From the NCBI GenBank assembly GCA_024180945.1, contig JAKSGN010000041.1, positions 3,224,001 to 3,288,000 of the forward strand: a stretch of 64,000 nt of DNA, in the 5' to 3' direction. Positions within the stretch are counted from its first letter, which is position 1, and every line of letters starts with the position of its first letter. The stretch is from Macrophomina tecta (taxonomy: Eukaryota > Ascomycota > Dothideomycetes > Botryosphaeriales > Botryosphaeriaceae). This document shows positions 32,853 to 45,881 of the stretch, in pieces. The position numbers and the translations under genes were made by a program. The notes under the pieces were generated by a model. It worked only from the letters and a program-made list of their open reading frames with translations, did not search any database and was not told the origin of the DNA.

Positions 32853-35800
32853 TCAAGGCTGAGAACCATCCAGCTCGATGACCTCCGGCTGCTTCTGCTG
32901 CTTCCTGTTCTTCCGTCCATACGACGACGCCGACTCCGACCTCGACGGCCCCTTCGCGGCCGCAGCTTCCTGCAATTCCAACAAGAACGCCGTGTGATTT
33001 TCCATTGCCTTGGAGTTTATGTCATCTTGAGGCTGCGAGTCCCCAATGTCTATCACCTCCTGAGCCAGACCCTCGTCTTCCCCATTGTAAATCATCGACT
33101 CGTCGTCGTCAGCCAGGCCCTGCTCCACGCCTTCCATGCCCTCAACAGACTGGACAGGTTCCTCCATGTCATACTCAATCGAAGGATCTCCGCGCTTGCG
33201 GGCATGTGGGCTCGGCAACGACTGTATACCCTTGAAGATAGGCGGAGCGCCGTCTCTCGTAGGAATGTGAGGATGTGGAAGATCGTAATCACGGGGCGGC
33301 GACTCCTTTAGAGTGGGAACAACGACTTTCGGACTGCCAGTACTCTTTTGCTCCTTCCGACGGGGGAGAAGTGGCGGCGAACTTTGCTGCATCACTTCAG
33401 GTGACGGCCTGAGTAATGGCGGCGTCCCGGGCGGTGTTGAAGCGCGCCGTTGAGGCTCCTGGCTGCCCGGACGACTCTTTGAAGATGCTTCCTCATGGAC
33501 TTCTCTCCGTGGTTGAAGGGCCAGTTCAGGTTCCGGAGCATTGACAGGTGAGCTCTGTTTGGCCACGCCTGAGGATCCTCTGTCCTCAGCACTTAATAGT
33601 TCCTCCGGTTTGCTCTTATCTGCTTTTCTCTTTCGCTTCAGCTCCCTCAGCTCTCTCCTTGATTCTTGATAAAGCCTGTCGAGCAAATCCAGCATATCCC
33701 GGCGCGTCTTCGATGGGTCCGTATTCGGCCAGTCCCTTTTCCCGTCCATTTCCTTGTGAAGAAGCTTGCGCACAAAAACGTCTGGTCCGTTGATGAACTT
33801 TTCAAAGTATAGGCAGAGAAAAACGCCGCAGTCGTAAACATTGTTTTGCTGAGGGATACCTTTGGCCACCACTGTCTGAAAGACTTTTGCGTCAAGAGCC
33901 AGTCCGTGCTTAACCTCAGCTTCCTTGACTAAATATTCCTTGAGGTTACGAGCAGTTGGAGTGTGGGCCTGGCCAATTGAATCAAATAGGATGATAGTGG
34001 GCCTGAGAAACATCAGCATGGAGCTACAATGAAGAAACATCTTTGAGCCAGCTTACCGGTCCAAGTCGGCCCTTTTTACAGTTGTCGGTTGCTTTTTCCG
34101 TCCTTTCTTGCCCTTGGGATTGCCCTTGGAAGACTCCTTCTGTCCATTTGCTTGAAGGCTGGTATCTTTCGTATCTTCATCCATGGATCGCTCTCCATTA
34201 TTTCCAAGCCTCGTTCGTTCACGGTCCGGAACAGGTACATCAACGTCCATGGCATCACCTGAGTTTTCGGTCTCCTTGACGGTGTCCGAAGAAGTTCCTG
34301 GCTGGTCTGAAAGCCCTTCATGAACAGCAGCGATGAAGCCGTATTTGGAGCTATTTTTCTTGCTCTCACTTAACGTTTCGTCATCCTTTTGATCACCATC
34401 ATCCCCCTTCGCGTGCTCCAGTCTCCGCACAAGGACGGGTAGGTTGTAGATGATAGCAAGGTACCAGTGGTAATTCTCGTTAATTGGGATGACAAGGTAG
34501 TCATAAGTGAATATATCCGTCTTGGAAGTCCATCGACGAACACTCCCATAGTCTATTTTTTGCCCATTCGAACCCTTTGTTAGCGCAGTGTAGAAGAATG
34601 TGTTAAAACGAAACACCTTGTCGGAAGCGAGGCATCCGCCTTTCTCAGCCTCATCGGTAGCCCAAGCCAGGTAAAACTCGATGAGGGTGTCGTTGAGGTA
34701 CTCATCATCGTTAAGTCTGTAAAGATCCTCATGGTTCACTTCTATTACTCGCCGACCTTTTGGCGGATATGGTAGAGAAGATTTCCATTTGTCTGGAAGC
34801 CGAAATGGAAGCTTCATTTTCTTTGATTCCGGGGAGGCCTCAACGTATGTGATATCCTGGCCCTCGTCTCGAGTGCGAGCGCTGGACCGAGTGGTTCGCG
34901 AAACTGACAGGGTTTGAAAACTATCCGTATCCGGGCTCCCCTCTGCCCGTCTTATTCCTCGTGTCGTGCGCGCGCTCGTTTCGTTCGGAACTGTGTCAGC
35001 CTGCAGTTGTGAGATGAGCTTTGTGCTGTTGCGTGATCTCCCATTTGTGGTGGTGGTGGTGATGGTGGTTGATCCTTTGTCACAGGCGCGTTCTTTGTCA
35101 TGCTTGCGCTCAATGGACTCTTGGCTACGTCGGCTGTTCTGGGACTTGAGATACGCCTCCTCTTGTCCTGCATCGACGGGTTCGGACAATGAATTTCGCC
35201 GTACAGTTTCATCTGCGCTCGCAAACATTCGGTCTATTTGATGCCTAAAGTTTTGATTGTCAGTCCCGACAGAACGGCTGGAGGGAAAAATTCGACTTAC
35301 GGGTTCAAAGGTTTGACTTTGATCGTTGTGTGCGAAACTAAGTACCTTTTGAAGCCTTCGAGCTCCTCGGCGCCAGAGAACTCCACGAATCGCTTGTAAA
35401 TGCCGTGTTCTTCCCTTACTCCAGTGAAACACATCTTGTTAGAGTCGTTGACACCGTCCTCGACTGTCAAAACTTTGGTCACTTTGCCGCAGTCAATAGC
35501 CGCGTGATCGTGACCCACCGGCACAGGACCATCCTTGGTAAAGACATTGAAACGCTTCGATCCCGGGGGTGCAACAAGCTCGAGATCGGGCGACTGTATC
35601 TCTGGGCAGCCAGGTATTTTGAATGATTTCAAAGACCACTGACACAACTTTGTGCCTTGCCCCTTGCTCTCATGGGATGAGGTTTTGGCACCTTTGCCGC
35701 CCGTGAACCTCGACGCCTTGATATCGGACTTAGACGTTCCTGTGGCATAAACGGAACCATCGAAATACGGAGATTTGGTGCGTTCAGGCTTTTCAGCATC

Positions 35801-37446
35801 CATTGTCCGAATGGTTGACTCGCGTTGCTTAGAGGGAGGGATATCTCTCCGGACAGGGAGCGTAAGCTCATCCTCACTCCCGTCCTCAAGCGAGGCACTC
35901 GCTCTTGAACTTGCTCTTCCGGAACGGACCAGATCTGTCTTGCCCGTGTTTGAGACACAGGAGCTTTTCTTATTTCTTCCATTTTTCCTCTGAGAGCTTG
36001 AAGGTATAGTGTGCATGGGCGAATCGCCGCCAAGCTGGTCTTGGGCAAGGTGATCGTTGTGGAGAGCCGAATCCTTGAGGCCTGGAAACAATGTCTGGCC
36101 CATGAGTCTTCTCTTGACCGGTTGTGCATTTGGCTCGCCCGGAAGACTTTGCTTAGCCGGCGGTGAACCTTGCCCACCCCGACGACTGTCCAACAAATTA
36201 TCCATCACATACTCTTGCCTCTCGCTCTCATCGCCGCTCAGTTGCATGTGATTTGCAGAATAGCCACCACTACCTCTAGGAGATTCTCCAATCACCCTCG
36301 CCGCCTCCAGTTGTTCTCGACTGAGGCCTTCCGATGAACGACGGGAGACCGAGTAATGTTTTGGGTTCATCCTCTGTTCTACATTCTGGTATGAGTCCAA
36401 TGCAAAGGCTCCCGATGCTGCAGAATGACCCGACCCGCTGCTGCGTGGAGCGGCGAATCGTGCGGAAGAATTCCGGGGCACAGAGTCTTGTGTCGAAGTT
36501 CTTCTCAGCCCAGGAGCCTCGGCCGGGGAGTGTTCTTCGAGTGTGAGGTCCACAATGTCTCCGGGAGAGGATGGCGTATGTGATGTCTTCTGGCGTTTCG
36601 AGGCAGGGAATATTTCTGCCTCAGGGAAGCCGTAAGTCTTCCTCGCTGGCACATTTTCACCCCGACTCCGCTCGGTGCGAAGAGGCTGGTGGCGTTGGGA
36701 TTTAGACACATTTCCAAACGAATGTTTCGTCATATTATGCCCTAAGGCCGCGTGCGGTGAGGCCTGCGATAAGCTGTCGCGGGGGACAAAGCTCTTGTGA
36801 GACCCGGGCTGCCAAACTCTGTCAGCACATGACTCTGCTCCAAGCTTGCCAGCCATCGTGTATACCTTTCTTGACCTGGGTGTGGTACCGCTTGAAGGAC
36901 TCGTGCCAGGCACGTGTATGCCAACAGGGATTGCGTCGTCTGGTGAACTGCCCTCTAGTCAGCCCGGTGTTGAGAAGAACGTCGGCCCCGCGCCAGTTAT
37001 GATCGCACCTGTAATCCGGCCTGAACATTCTCAGCTCTTCGCGGCCTGGTCCCGAGCCGCGGCGGGGGAGATCTTGGGGAGGTTGCATGGGAGAGCTAAG
37101 AGTCTCAGGGTAAGCTTCCGGGGGGGCGACATGGCGATAGCGGAGAGGCCGTACCGGTTTTCCAGCGCAGAGCCAGCCTGGGACTGTTGATGTGAAGGAG
37201 CGGGAGACGGGGGCGCATCGTTGAACTGCAGGGTTATTATGTCGCAGGTCAGCAGTCCGCTTCATGAGGAGGAACAGGAAGGCGGGCACGCGTCTCCGCC
37301 GGTTGGAGCAGGAAGGGCGAACGAAGGCAGAGCACACGTACTCGATCCTGGGAAGGATATACAGCAGGCTGTGTCCCGGAGGGCCTGTCGGCAGAGCTAC
37401 CGCTCGGTGTGAGGCGCTTGACCAAGCCCAGGATTTCGGGCAACAT
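32853..37446 (-). CDS. Ulp2-type SUMO protease (C48)
   Basis: Six exons can be joined in phase: 37342-37446, 37155-37225, 37009-37095, 35301-36947, 34057-35244 and 32853-34002. They give about 1415 aa; a start further upstream (ATG at 37564) is possible. The N-terminal 850 residues are disordered, apart from a PH-like stretch near the end of exon 4. The Ulp1/C48 catalytic domain spans exons 5 and 6. It has a RLNDDEYLNDTLIEFYL substrate-binding start, the catalytic His in NENYHWYLAI, Asp in TIILFDSIG, and Gln and Cys in PQQNNVYDCGVFLC. An acidic/basic insert of about 125 residues separates His from Asp. The C-terminal tail is long and ends VIELDGSQP, which resembles a SUMO-interacting motif. 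Ulp2 enzymes trim poly-SUMO chains in the nucleus. Confidence 0.87.
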
Positions 37447-37564
37447 GCGAAGAGCTCGCCGCAGTCACGGCCGACTGGCGCTCGTAAGGATCCTCACGAA
37501 CAGGCGAAGCAGGGTGGGGCGGAGGCCGGGTGGGCATGGAGTTGTCGGGTACGGGATCTGGCAT

Positions 37565-38279
37565 TTTCACGCGGTGAGCGCGGCCAGGTGGAGTAGCATT
37601 GTTCGCGGGACCCCGTGGCGCGGAGAGTGACGTTGTGGGATGCGGGATGCGCCGCAGCATCACCGCCGGTAGCAAGCGCAGGCGCATCGCATCGTGTGCC
37701 AGGCGCTCTCCCACGGCCCCCGGCTGCTGCTGCCGTGGGTGCTTGCTGCAACCTGTCTCGAACAAGCTCTGCTCTACCCAGCCAGGCATTTCGTTCTGCA
37801 TTTTACTTGCTTCACCGTAAAACTTATTCGCACGCACTCGCTCGCCGCCAACCCTGGCCCAGGGTTGCTGGAGGTGATCCTTGTCCCACCGCGAATCTCA
37901 TCGAAGCCTAAAGCGGCTAGCACCACCGCCATCAGATGGATTGAGCGCCGCCGCGCACTACGGACTTCAATTCGCAAACTGCACGCTGCACACCATATTC
38001 GCTGAGAAAGCAGTGGTCTGATTCTCCGCCAGCGGCGCGTCTCCGCGCACAATCGGAAGGCGACACGCGAATCCCCCGAACAACCACCAAAAAAGGCCCA
38101 AAACGGCAAGCACACCACCCGCCGGCTACTAGAATACAGTGTGAGGGTTTTCTTCGGCGTCGATTCATCCCCACAGAAATGCCATTGCAGAATCCCAGAA
38201 AGACGCTCAATCCCATGAAATCACTCCGTCCCGAAATGCAAGTAACCGAACCGCCGTATGGTATCAGAGATCGCTGTCA
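37565..38279. other. Upstream region of the Ulp2-like gene
   Basis: Spacer between the Ulp2-like 5' end and the 3' end of the eIF4E-family gene, both on the minus strand. No gene is supported. Confidence 0.45.
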
Positions 38280-39463
38280 TCACGAAGAGGCTTTTTCCTG
38301 TTGCTTGCTTTCATCCGCGAGAGTCCTCCGCCTCTCCTGCGCCTTCTCTTGGCGCTGTTGGTCCAGCACCGTCCGTTGTGCAATACTGTCGTCGTGGCTC
38401 TTCCACTCGATGCGCGTATCGGGCGGTAGCGACAGTACACGCTTGATCGTTTCCCTACGGTCACGTCAGTTTTCGCAAGCCCATAGCGCCAAATTAGGTC
38501 ACCCACCGTATCTTGACATTGCGGCCGCCGTCGTTCTTCGTCCATACGCTGAAGACATCCTCGCCGCTCCGGACGCTGACGACGGCACCGCAAACCTCCT
38601 CGCCCGCCTCCATGAACTCGTTGCCAATTAGCGCCAGGAGCAGATTCTCCCAATACCGATCCGCGACACCTTTCTTGAGCCGCATGATCCACTTCCCCCC
38701 TTTCTTGTTCTCCTCATCCTCCCAAACTGGCCGAATGCCCTCCTTGAAGAAGTGGTAATCCGACACCGTGGGCAGCATTGATGGGCGCTTGAGGTGGCGA
38801 AACACCCTTGCGAAATCCTGGGCCGTAGACATCCGCAACATCTTCACCGTCGACTTTTCATAGTCGGAGTTCTTGGACGTGGGCGGGCGGTACCAGATGA
38901 CCCAGGTGTACTTGAGAGGCGCAGGCACATCCCACGATAGCTCGCCCGACACCACCGCTGTCTCCTGTGTACTCTGCGCCGCTGCCTTCCCTGGTGTCGT
39001 TGTTGTCGATTTGCCAAGAGTCTTGTCGCCTTTGGCGCCAGGTGTCGAGGGCGACGCAACAGCACCAGCTGCTTTGCCAAAGTCAAATGCGGTGCCTGGC
39101 GTTTTGGGTGTTTTGGTGGCGGATCCGAAGGACGCGAATGCACCAGAGCCCAGACCAAAGGCAGTGGAAGCACCTGCGGTTGGAGATGCTATGCTGCCGG
39201 TTGCCAAAGGCGGGATGGCGTTGAAAGGATTAGAGCGTCCACCGTGGGACGAACCGCCGCCACCGAAGCGTGCACGAGGAGGGTGGTCGCTCTTGGGCTC
39301 ACTGTGGTCGTTGTTGCTCATAGACAGGGAAAGCTTAGAGGAGCTGTGCACGAATTAGCGCCAGTTCCAGAAGGCGGGACAACGCCGCGGCGGGCGGAGG
39401 TGGCTGGGGAGCAGGAGCTCACTTCGAGCGACGGGTCCATAGGTTGGAAGAGTCTCTCTCCAT
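38280..39463 (-). CDS. eIF4E-family cap-binding protein (4EHP/eIF4E2-like)
   Basis: Three exons, 39423-39463 (41 nt), 38507-39343 and 38280-38454, encode 350 aa. The tiny first exon gives MERDSSNLWTRRS and the splice yields the conserved NSSKLSLSMS. A Gly/Ser/Thr-rich linker follows, then the eIF4E fold from about residue 145: LKYTWVIWYRPP carries the first cap-stacking position, FFKEGIRPVWED and KKGGKWIMRLKKG the second and the phosphate-binding side, and RYWENLLLALIGNEF the conserved core. It ends with an ETIKRVLSLPPD strand and a charged tail. The long N-terminal extension and the WY replacement in the first motif point to the class II/III family rather than canonical eIF4E. Its role is probably cap binding in translational regulation. 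Introns are 79 and 52 nt. Confidence 0.87.
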
Positions 39464-41614
39464 TGGGCTTTCGGGGCTTGTGACGGAGTGGCGCTTGGAT
39501 GTAGGAGGTCGCTCCGGCGGCGGGTGTGGGAGAGCGAGAACGAGACAAGCGCTGGAGCAAGCTTCAACGGAGTGGGTTTGCGACGGGTGTGCGGGTGTAC
39601 CAGCGGGACTGTGAGTGCGCAGGGCTATAGGAAGGGTATCTGAAGGCAGAAAAAGCGTGGCCAGGTGCGAATGAAGGTGGTGGAGGTGGTAGTGCAGCGG
39701 GAGGAGTTTGAGTCGAATGTTCTTCGTGATGGAGGAGGATGCGGGAAAGATGTCGATTCGCTCGCGGCGCTACGTTTTGCCAAGACCGCTGAGCGGCCGC
39801 TTAAAAACTTCTCTGTTCCCGCGCCCGCTCTTCTTCTTCACAAAACCCAAGACCACCAACTCAAATCATCGCCAGCACGACACGACTTCTCTACTCGGCT
39901 GGCGATTCCGATGCGTGTGTCGAGAGAACGCTCAACCCACTTTAAAACCGTCATCACGAGGGCCCCTTCGGGCGCGCTTCCATGATGCGGTGACGACCTG
40001 AAAGATGGGACATATCTTCTTGAAAACCATGGCCCGCCGCCTTCGCCTCTGTTCGGATGTGCAGCAGCTTGCGAACGTGCTGCGGATTTAGAAGCCTAAG
40101 CCGAGCAACTCAGACTCTGAGTATTGCACGGGGTGCTCCGAGGACGGGGCCGTTGATTGTTCTGAGTCTCAGGACTGTATATCTGCACCTGTCTCAGCCA
40201 GCCGGTGATACTTGTCACCCGTCCTCGACGAATACTGACCAGCCTCACGAGATCAGCCTCAAGCATTGCATGATAGCATTACCGGTAGGGAATTGAACTA
40301 GCCCAGCCGCAAAGCTCACGCGTATTTGCATCAGCATGAGCACTCCAGGTCCGTGGGCACTCTGCCGTATAAATCTCTTCATGAGCGACGTCGTCAACTT
40401 TTTGGCAGCAACGCGGGAGTGCATCTTGAATTGGCCCAGACCGCCCGCTCAGCTTCCATTCAGCACATGATAATGCTAGATGCAAGGGCTTCTTACCTGC
40501 ATATAGTCCGACAACGACGCTATTCGTCCACATTCCTCGCTGCGAGCACACACTGACACTGACTTCGACACTTGCCTGGATCGGGTTGTACGTGCAGGTA
40601 TCATGTGAGTTCTATTCTCGCCACGTTCACCCATCTCTCAGTTTCGCGGATGATTTCTTCACGCTCTGGTAATCCGACTCTACGCGCAGCCGCCCACTTG
40701 CATGGGAGTTGGTTGTGCATGAGGCCAAAAGGCAAAAGCCTGAGAAACGCATGTACAGCGGCCTTCGTTTGAGGTTTGAATGGACCCAGCCACCTTGACT
40801 GACTCGCCGCATTTCGCAGTAGACTCCACCTCGGCAGAGGGCAACCGCTCTGGTGGTTCTGGGGATGTCCGGGGTGCCTTGCAGGAGTGGAGGAGCGATG
40901 GTCGTGGTGCAGAGAGGCGGGGCCGGGCGCAAGCATGCATGCGTCGAGAGGCTTGAGCGGCGGAGATCTGGATGTAGCGCAACGGAACCAATGAGCCGGC
41001 GGTGGCCAGCTGAGGTAATTTTGTGGTCATTGCATCACGACGAGGCTCGCGAAAAGGGAGCTGCTGAAATGGGCAGTGCAGGGCGCCGCATCCGCCGGGG
41101 CCCGGGGGGGGGGCAGCTGATAGAGCTCTTGGGACATGCATGTGGTCGTACAGTGTACCGCCAAGAAGCGCAGATGACGGCAGCGCCCGTTGGAGCTCGC
41201 GCTCGCACCGGAACCGCCAGCAGCGGCAGGAATGTCCAGCCACCGCGCCGCTGCAATCCACGGCTGAGACCCCTCACCTGCGTGCCAGCTTGTCTAGCGG
41301 CGGAGTCGCCTGGTCACCCGGTGGGCGATGGCAGCCGTGATTGCCGCCGTGTTTTGATGTGCCGATGACGTATCGGGAACCAACCACAAACGCAGCGATC
41401 GGAGTCGGGGCGCGTTGGTGGGGAGGCTGTCTCATGGCAACGGCCTGCTCTCTTCCACAACCGAAACACCACAGCCTTCCATGACTGCCACTCCCTGATC
41501 ACTGCAACCTGAGCAGCCCCGAAAGCCCGCAAACAAAACCCCAGCGCCCGCGCCCGAGTTGAGCTGTACCTTCCGTCGGCCCATCTTCACGTGTGCCCTC
41601 CACCACCAGCAAAA
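39464..41614. other. Divergent intergenic stretch
   Basis: A 2.15-kb gap between the start codons of the eIF4E-family gene (minus) and the GLC8 gene (plus). It probably holds both promoters; a GC-rich stretch with a 9-base G run lies near 41102. No gene was recognised. Confidence 0.45.
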
Positions 41615-42585
41615 ATGACCCAGCACTCGCCCAAGAGTCAGCCCGTGCACTCGCCTTCGGCCCAGCCGCACCACCACTCGCACGAGAGGCCCAAAGGTAT
41701 GTCGCAGCCGCTGATCCTCCCTCCTGTTTCGCTTGCGCCCCTCGACCTGTGCCGCGCCATCAGCCTGCCTTCCGTGCTGACGCTGTTGTGCTTGCTTAGG
41801 CATCCTCAAGAACCCCTCATACTCCCAGACCTCTCCCACCAGCGAGGGTGCTCCACTCGCTCAGGTCCCGTCCGACGACCGCCCTGGCATCAGCCGCGAG
41901 CTGTCTGAGCGCGAGATCGTGCTCCAGAACACCATCCAGAATGCTGGCCACCGACGCTCGTCTTCCAACCCGCGTGGGCCGCCCTCGCGCCGCCAGTCGG
42001 GCACGCCCGGCAGCCACGCCGATGAGAACAGCCCGCGTCTCAAGTGGGACGAGGCGAACCTGTACCTGACCGAACAGCAACGCGACAGCACCATGAAAAT
42101 TACCGAGCCGAAGACTCCTTACGCCGGCCACTACGACCCCGCCGAGGATGAGGAGGAGATCGCCGCGCTCGATGCCAACCAGATTGTGGTGGATGAGCTG
42201 GACAAGACCAAGCCTAAGAAGAAGCCGAGCAAGGAGGATGACATCCCCGGGCTCGACCTCGGTGAGCCGGAAGTAGAGAACGCGAGCGGGCACCACTCGG
42301 ACACCGAGAAGCGCGTTATCGTGGATCCCGATTATGTGGACGAGAGCAAGCGCGAGGCCGAACCGCCTCAGGAGCAGGAGAAGCACCGGCAGTTTGAGGA
42401 GATGCGCAAGAAGCATTACGAGATGAAGAATGTCAAGAACCTCCTTGGGTATGTTATCACGGTGACCAGACACTGGGCTTCTGGATGCTGACTGGTCTTC
42501 TAGACATGCCGACGAACTACTGGCTGAGGAGGACGAAGAAGACCAGGGCAAGCCGCTTGTTCCTCCCATGCCCAACGGCCGATGA
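41615..42585 (+). CDS. Protein phosphatase inhibitor 2 family (GLC8-like)
   Basis: Three exons, 41615-41696, 41800-42448 and 42504-42585, encode 270 aa. The introns are 103 and 55 nt, both with GTATGT donors. The intron-1 splice restores the KGILKN motif at residues 27-32, the hallmark PP1-binding element of inhibitor-2/Glc8. The second hallmark, [18 protein letters not shown], runs on to [15 protein letters not shown]; the TEPKTPY is the inhibitory-phosphorylation region (GSK3/Pho85-type target). The third is [14 protein letters not shown], the helix that covers the PP1 active site. The acidic C-terminus ends with PMPNGR. The protein regulates PP1 (Glc7) folding and activity in the cytoplasm and nucleus. 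Confidence 0.92.
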
Positions 42586-45500
42586 TAATATCTTTTATGC
42601 GCCTCCTTTTGGAGGGCCACCGGCGGTAGAACAACTTTTGACGCCCTAAAAAGAGCCAAAATCTCCCACGAGAGATGCCACGATCATTATGAAACCCCCC
42701 ACCTTTTGCTTTGACGTCCGAACCTGTTTTACTTCAACTATACCCAGCATGTTTTCCACAGTAGACGGTTCGTTGTTGAGGTTATCGAAGTAATCAATTG
42801 CTACGAAAATCTCGATGACTGGTCCGTTTCACGTGCATAGGAAAGGGCGTTTTTCTATTATTTGATTAAATCGCGCAGAATTGGACGGTCTATGACAAAA
42901 TGAGATGAACATGAGATTTTCCCCTATTGTGTTACTATTCCTTGGGATCTAAATAGCCCTGCATGTAAGTTATGAATGCGTCTACTTATGTCCATCTCGT
43001 CTCTGTTCTGGATAACAGCCTCACGACTGTTCTTCCGCGCGTTTGTTCCCCTTCCACTCTTTCCTTCAACCAAGCGACATGCCTTGTTGCCGGCATCACA
43101 CCATTCGCCAATGCGTCCAGCAAGAACGCGGGGAACCCGGTATCATTATCACCCGCAAACAGGTGTCTTGACTCAAACACGGCCAGCCATTCCTCCATCG
43201 AGACTCGAGCGTTCTGCTTTCCCGAAAAGAAACCGCTCAGCCGTCCAGGTTCTTCTCGCAAGCTGGTCCCGCCCGGTGTTTCACGACGAGGGCAAAAAGT
43301 AAATGTACTATGGCGTTGTGCTCGCAATCGCCGTCAGGGGCTTGGTCCAGAACCCGAAGGCCTGCTGGCGCTTCACGTGCGCGTATACTCTTCTTCGCAA
43401 AGCAGTACGTACACGCTTTTCTCAGTGGCTCGCTTCTCCTCCAGCAACTGCGCCCTCACACGCGAACGCCCCGGGCACTGGCCGCATCAACGGCCGCGGC
43501 CAGAAGACCGATAGAGGTCCACATGCCAACGGTCTCGACCTCCATCCCTCGCGTTCCGCCTGGCCGGCCTTGCATGAGCGAGTCCAATTATCTAATGCTC
43601 CCCCGACACGCGGAAGTGCGGAAAAAGCGGGCTGGGCGTTGCCTGCACCGTTAGTCGTTTAATTTCGTTTCGAGGCGCGGGCAAGCGCCGCGCTTGGGGT
43701 CTTTTTGGCTGTGGATTGGGTTCCTTCCCAGAGCGCAGGGTCACGTTGGGCCTTGCATATGTGTGCTAAAAACGGTCCCTTAGTGCCTACCTCGCTCAGT
43801 ACGAGGGCGGTGAGGCTATGCATGAGCAGTAAGTAGACGCATTCCTTGAATGTCTTTCGTGGCTTTCCACAATTGAGCGGGAGGGCCGGGGACGAGCTAT
43901 TGGGCAGTGTGGCGATGGCGTGTGGAGAACTGGTTTTCCATCAAGAAGGTGGGACTTCCGATGGACTATTGCATTGAGTGTACCTTGGGAACAGTGCGGG
44001 ATAGACGTCTCAGGCAGGGCACGAGGGAATGAAGCGTACCGTTTCTAGAAATCGAGAAAGCGGCAGGAATGACGTCTTTTCCAACTGCTGATCCTGCCGC
44101 TGCATCATCCTGCTAAGAACGCGGCTGGTCCTGCCGCTCGCGAGCAGGTACCGGGCGGGCATTGTTTCATGAGCTGGGATAGTAGTATAGGATAGCCACA
44201 AAGCACCTTGAATTTACCTAGCGCTGCTGGGTTTATGGCGAACCCTGATCCTAGCGACGCCGTTGCAGATCCTGAGCTGGTTGCATAAATCGAAGATTCC
44301 CGAAGAAAGGCATTGTCCGCAGCAAAGACTTTCAGAGCCTTTAAAAAGGAAAATTGGAGACATAAGGGGGGGGAGGGGAGGGACGGAGAAGGTGCGACAA
44401 TATCCGAATCGGAGGCCTAGAGGCTATGCTCAGCAAAATGATTCACCCAATGCGCGTCTCTTTCTTCTATCTAGTGAGCAGGAGCGGCGCATCCAATTTC
44501 CTCGCCGAGTACGGTGATTTCCTCGATTCCCAGCGCAGCGGGCCTGATGAGTCCTGTATCCTGCTCGACGCATGGTGATCTACCTTACCCGGATTGCGCG
44601 CTCTGTATGTACGCCCATCGATCCGCCTGACCAAAAAGACCCTGGGACCCTGAAAATCCCCGGTGGCACGATCTTCGATGATGGGTGGACGAAGTGGCTG
44701 ATGGCGCAGGAGAGAAGACTAGCACCGAGCTATCCCAGCCCGCGGACGTGTCGAAGACACGGTATGAGGTCACGATTGCCTGTTCCGGACGGCGCCCTCG
44801 TGACACGGAGTGTTGCTCGCCGCCAAGGATAACCGTCCACTTGCGCTGATAAGGTTTCGAGTTTGTCCGGCGCTGCGAAGAAGCTCCGTCATCTTGCGTG
44901 CCCGTCAGACGATGATGCGCGGGCGAGGCGGCTCTGATGCCCGAGGGGCGTGCCGAGAGATGGCAGGCAGAAAGGCAGCGGTCTGGACTCTGAACGCGGG
45001 ATTGCAAGGCAATCCCGCAACCAGCCTCCCTTCCGTCATTCACGCAGGTCTCGCCCATCATCTTGCCGCCTGGTCATCTCGTCGTCTCATCGTCAGCGGC
45101 TTACACCAACCCGCAGCAGCATGGTCAATCCAGACGCATGGCAAGTGACAATCATGTATGTCGGGCCCCTCTGACACCGCCCACGCAACAGAGAAAAATG
45201 CGCGGCCAGCTCTTATGGAGTCCATGGAAATTCCTCCTTCTCCGCACCTCCGAATCGCGAAACAGCAATGGATGTACCAAAGGTGCAAGGAGAATCCGAC
45301 AGAATGCCGGCTCCCGCGGTGGCTGCTGAAAAGAACTGTCTATTGGGTGCGTTGAAGAGAAGGAAAAAGGGAAAGAGAGGTGCAGATTCGCGAAGAGTTT
45401 TGTGTCGGCCCGCGTGTTGATCTGCGCTAGGCTATAATGAGGTTAGCACAGGGCTCGGACCGCTGCTCCATCGCTTCGGCTTTAGTGAGCATCACAACGA

Positions 45501-45881
45501 CAGCGTCGCTCACGTTGAACTGACTCTGTGTTGTCATCTCCCTCGTTCACTTCGGAAATCTGACGTGCTTATGAACCTTCAAAATCTCCCGTCTTAAAAT
45601 CATATGGTCGCTGTGTACTCACGGAGAGGGGCAGTCTTACATGTGACACTATACAACGCCGGGTCATCTGACAGCGAACACACTCTACGGGCATCACTTG
45701 CTTGCGCTTCTGACCGCGAGCCGGGGGAGCACGGTATGTTGTTGGCGCCGAGTAAGCATTGTAAAAGGCACGTCGTAGATGAGAAGAAATATTGTCGAGA
45801 TGTTGGATTCCCTGTCTCTCGTTCATTCTTTCTCTCCACAAGTCTCGGTTCCCTATCTTTCTCTAACCATCGACAAAGCTA
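42586..45881. other. Intergenic stretch
   Basis: About 3.3 kb with no supportable gene. Overlapping short frames on both strands do not look conserved. A purine-rich G run lies at about 44367. Confidence 0.4.
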
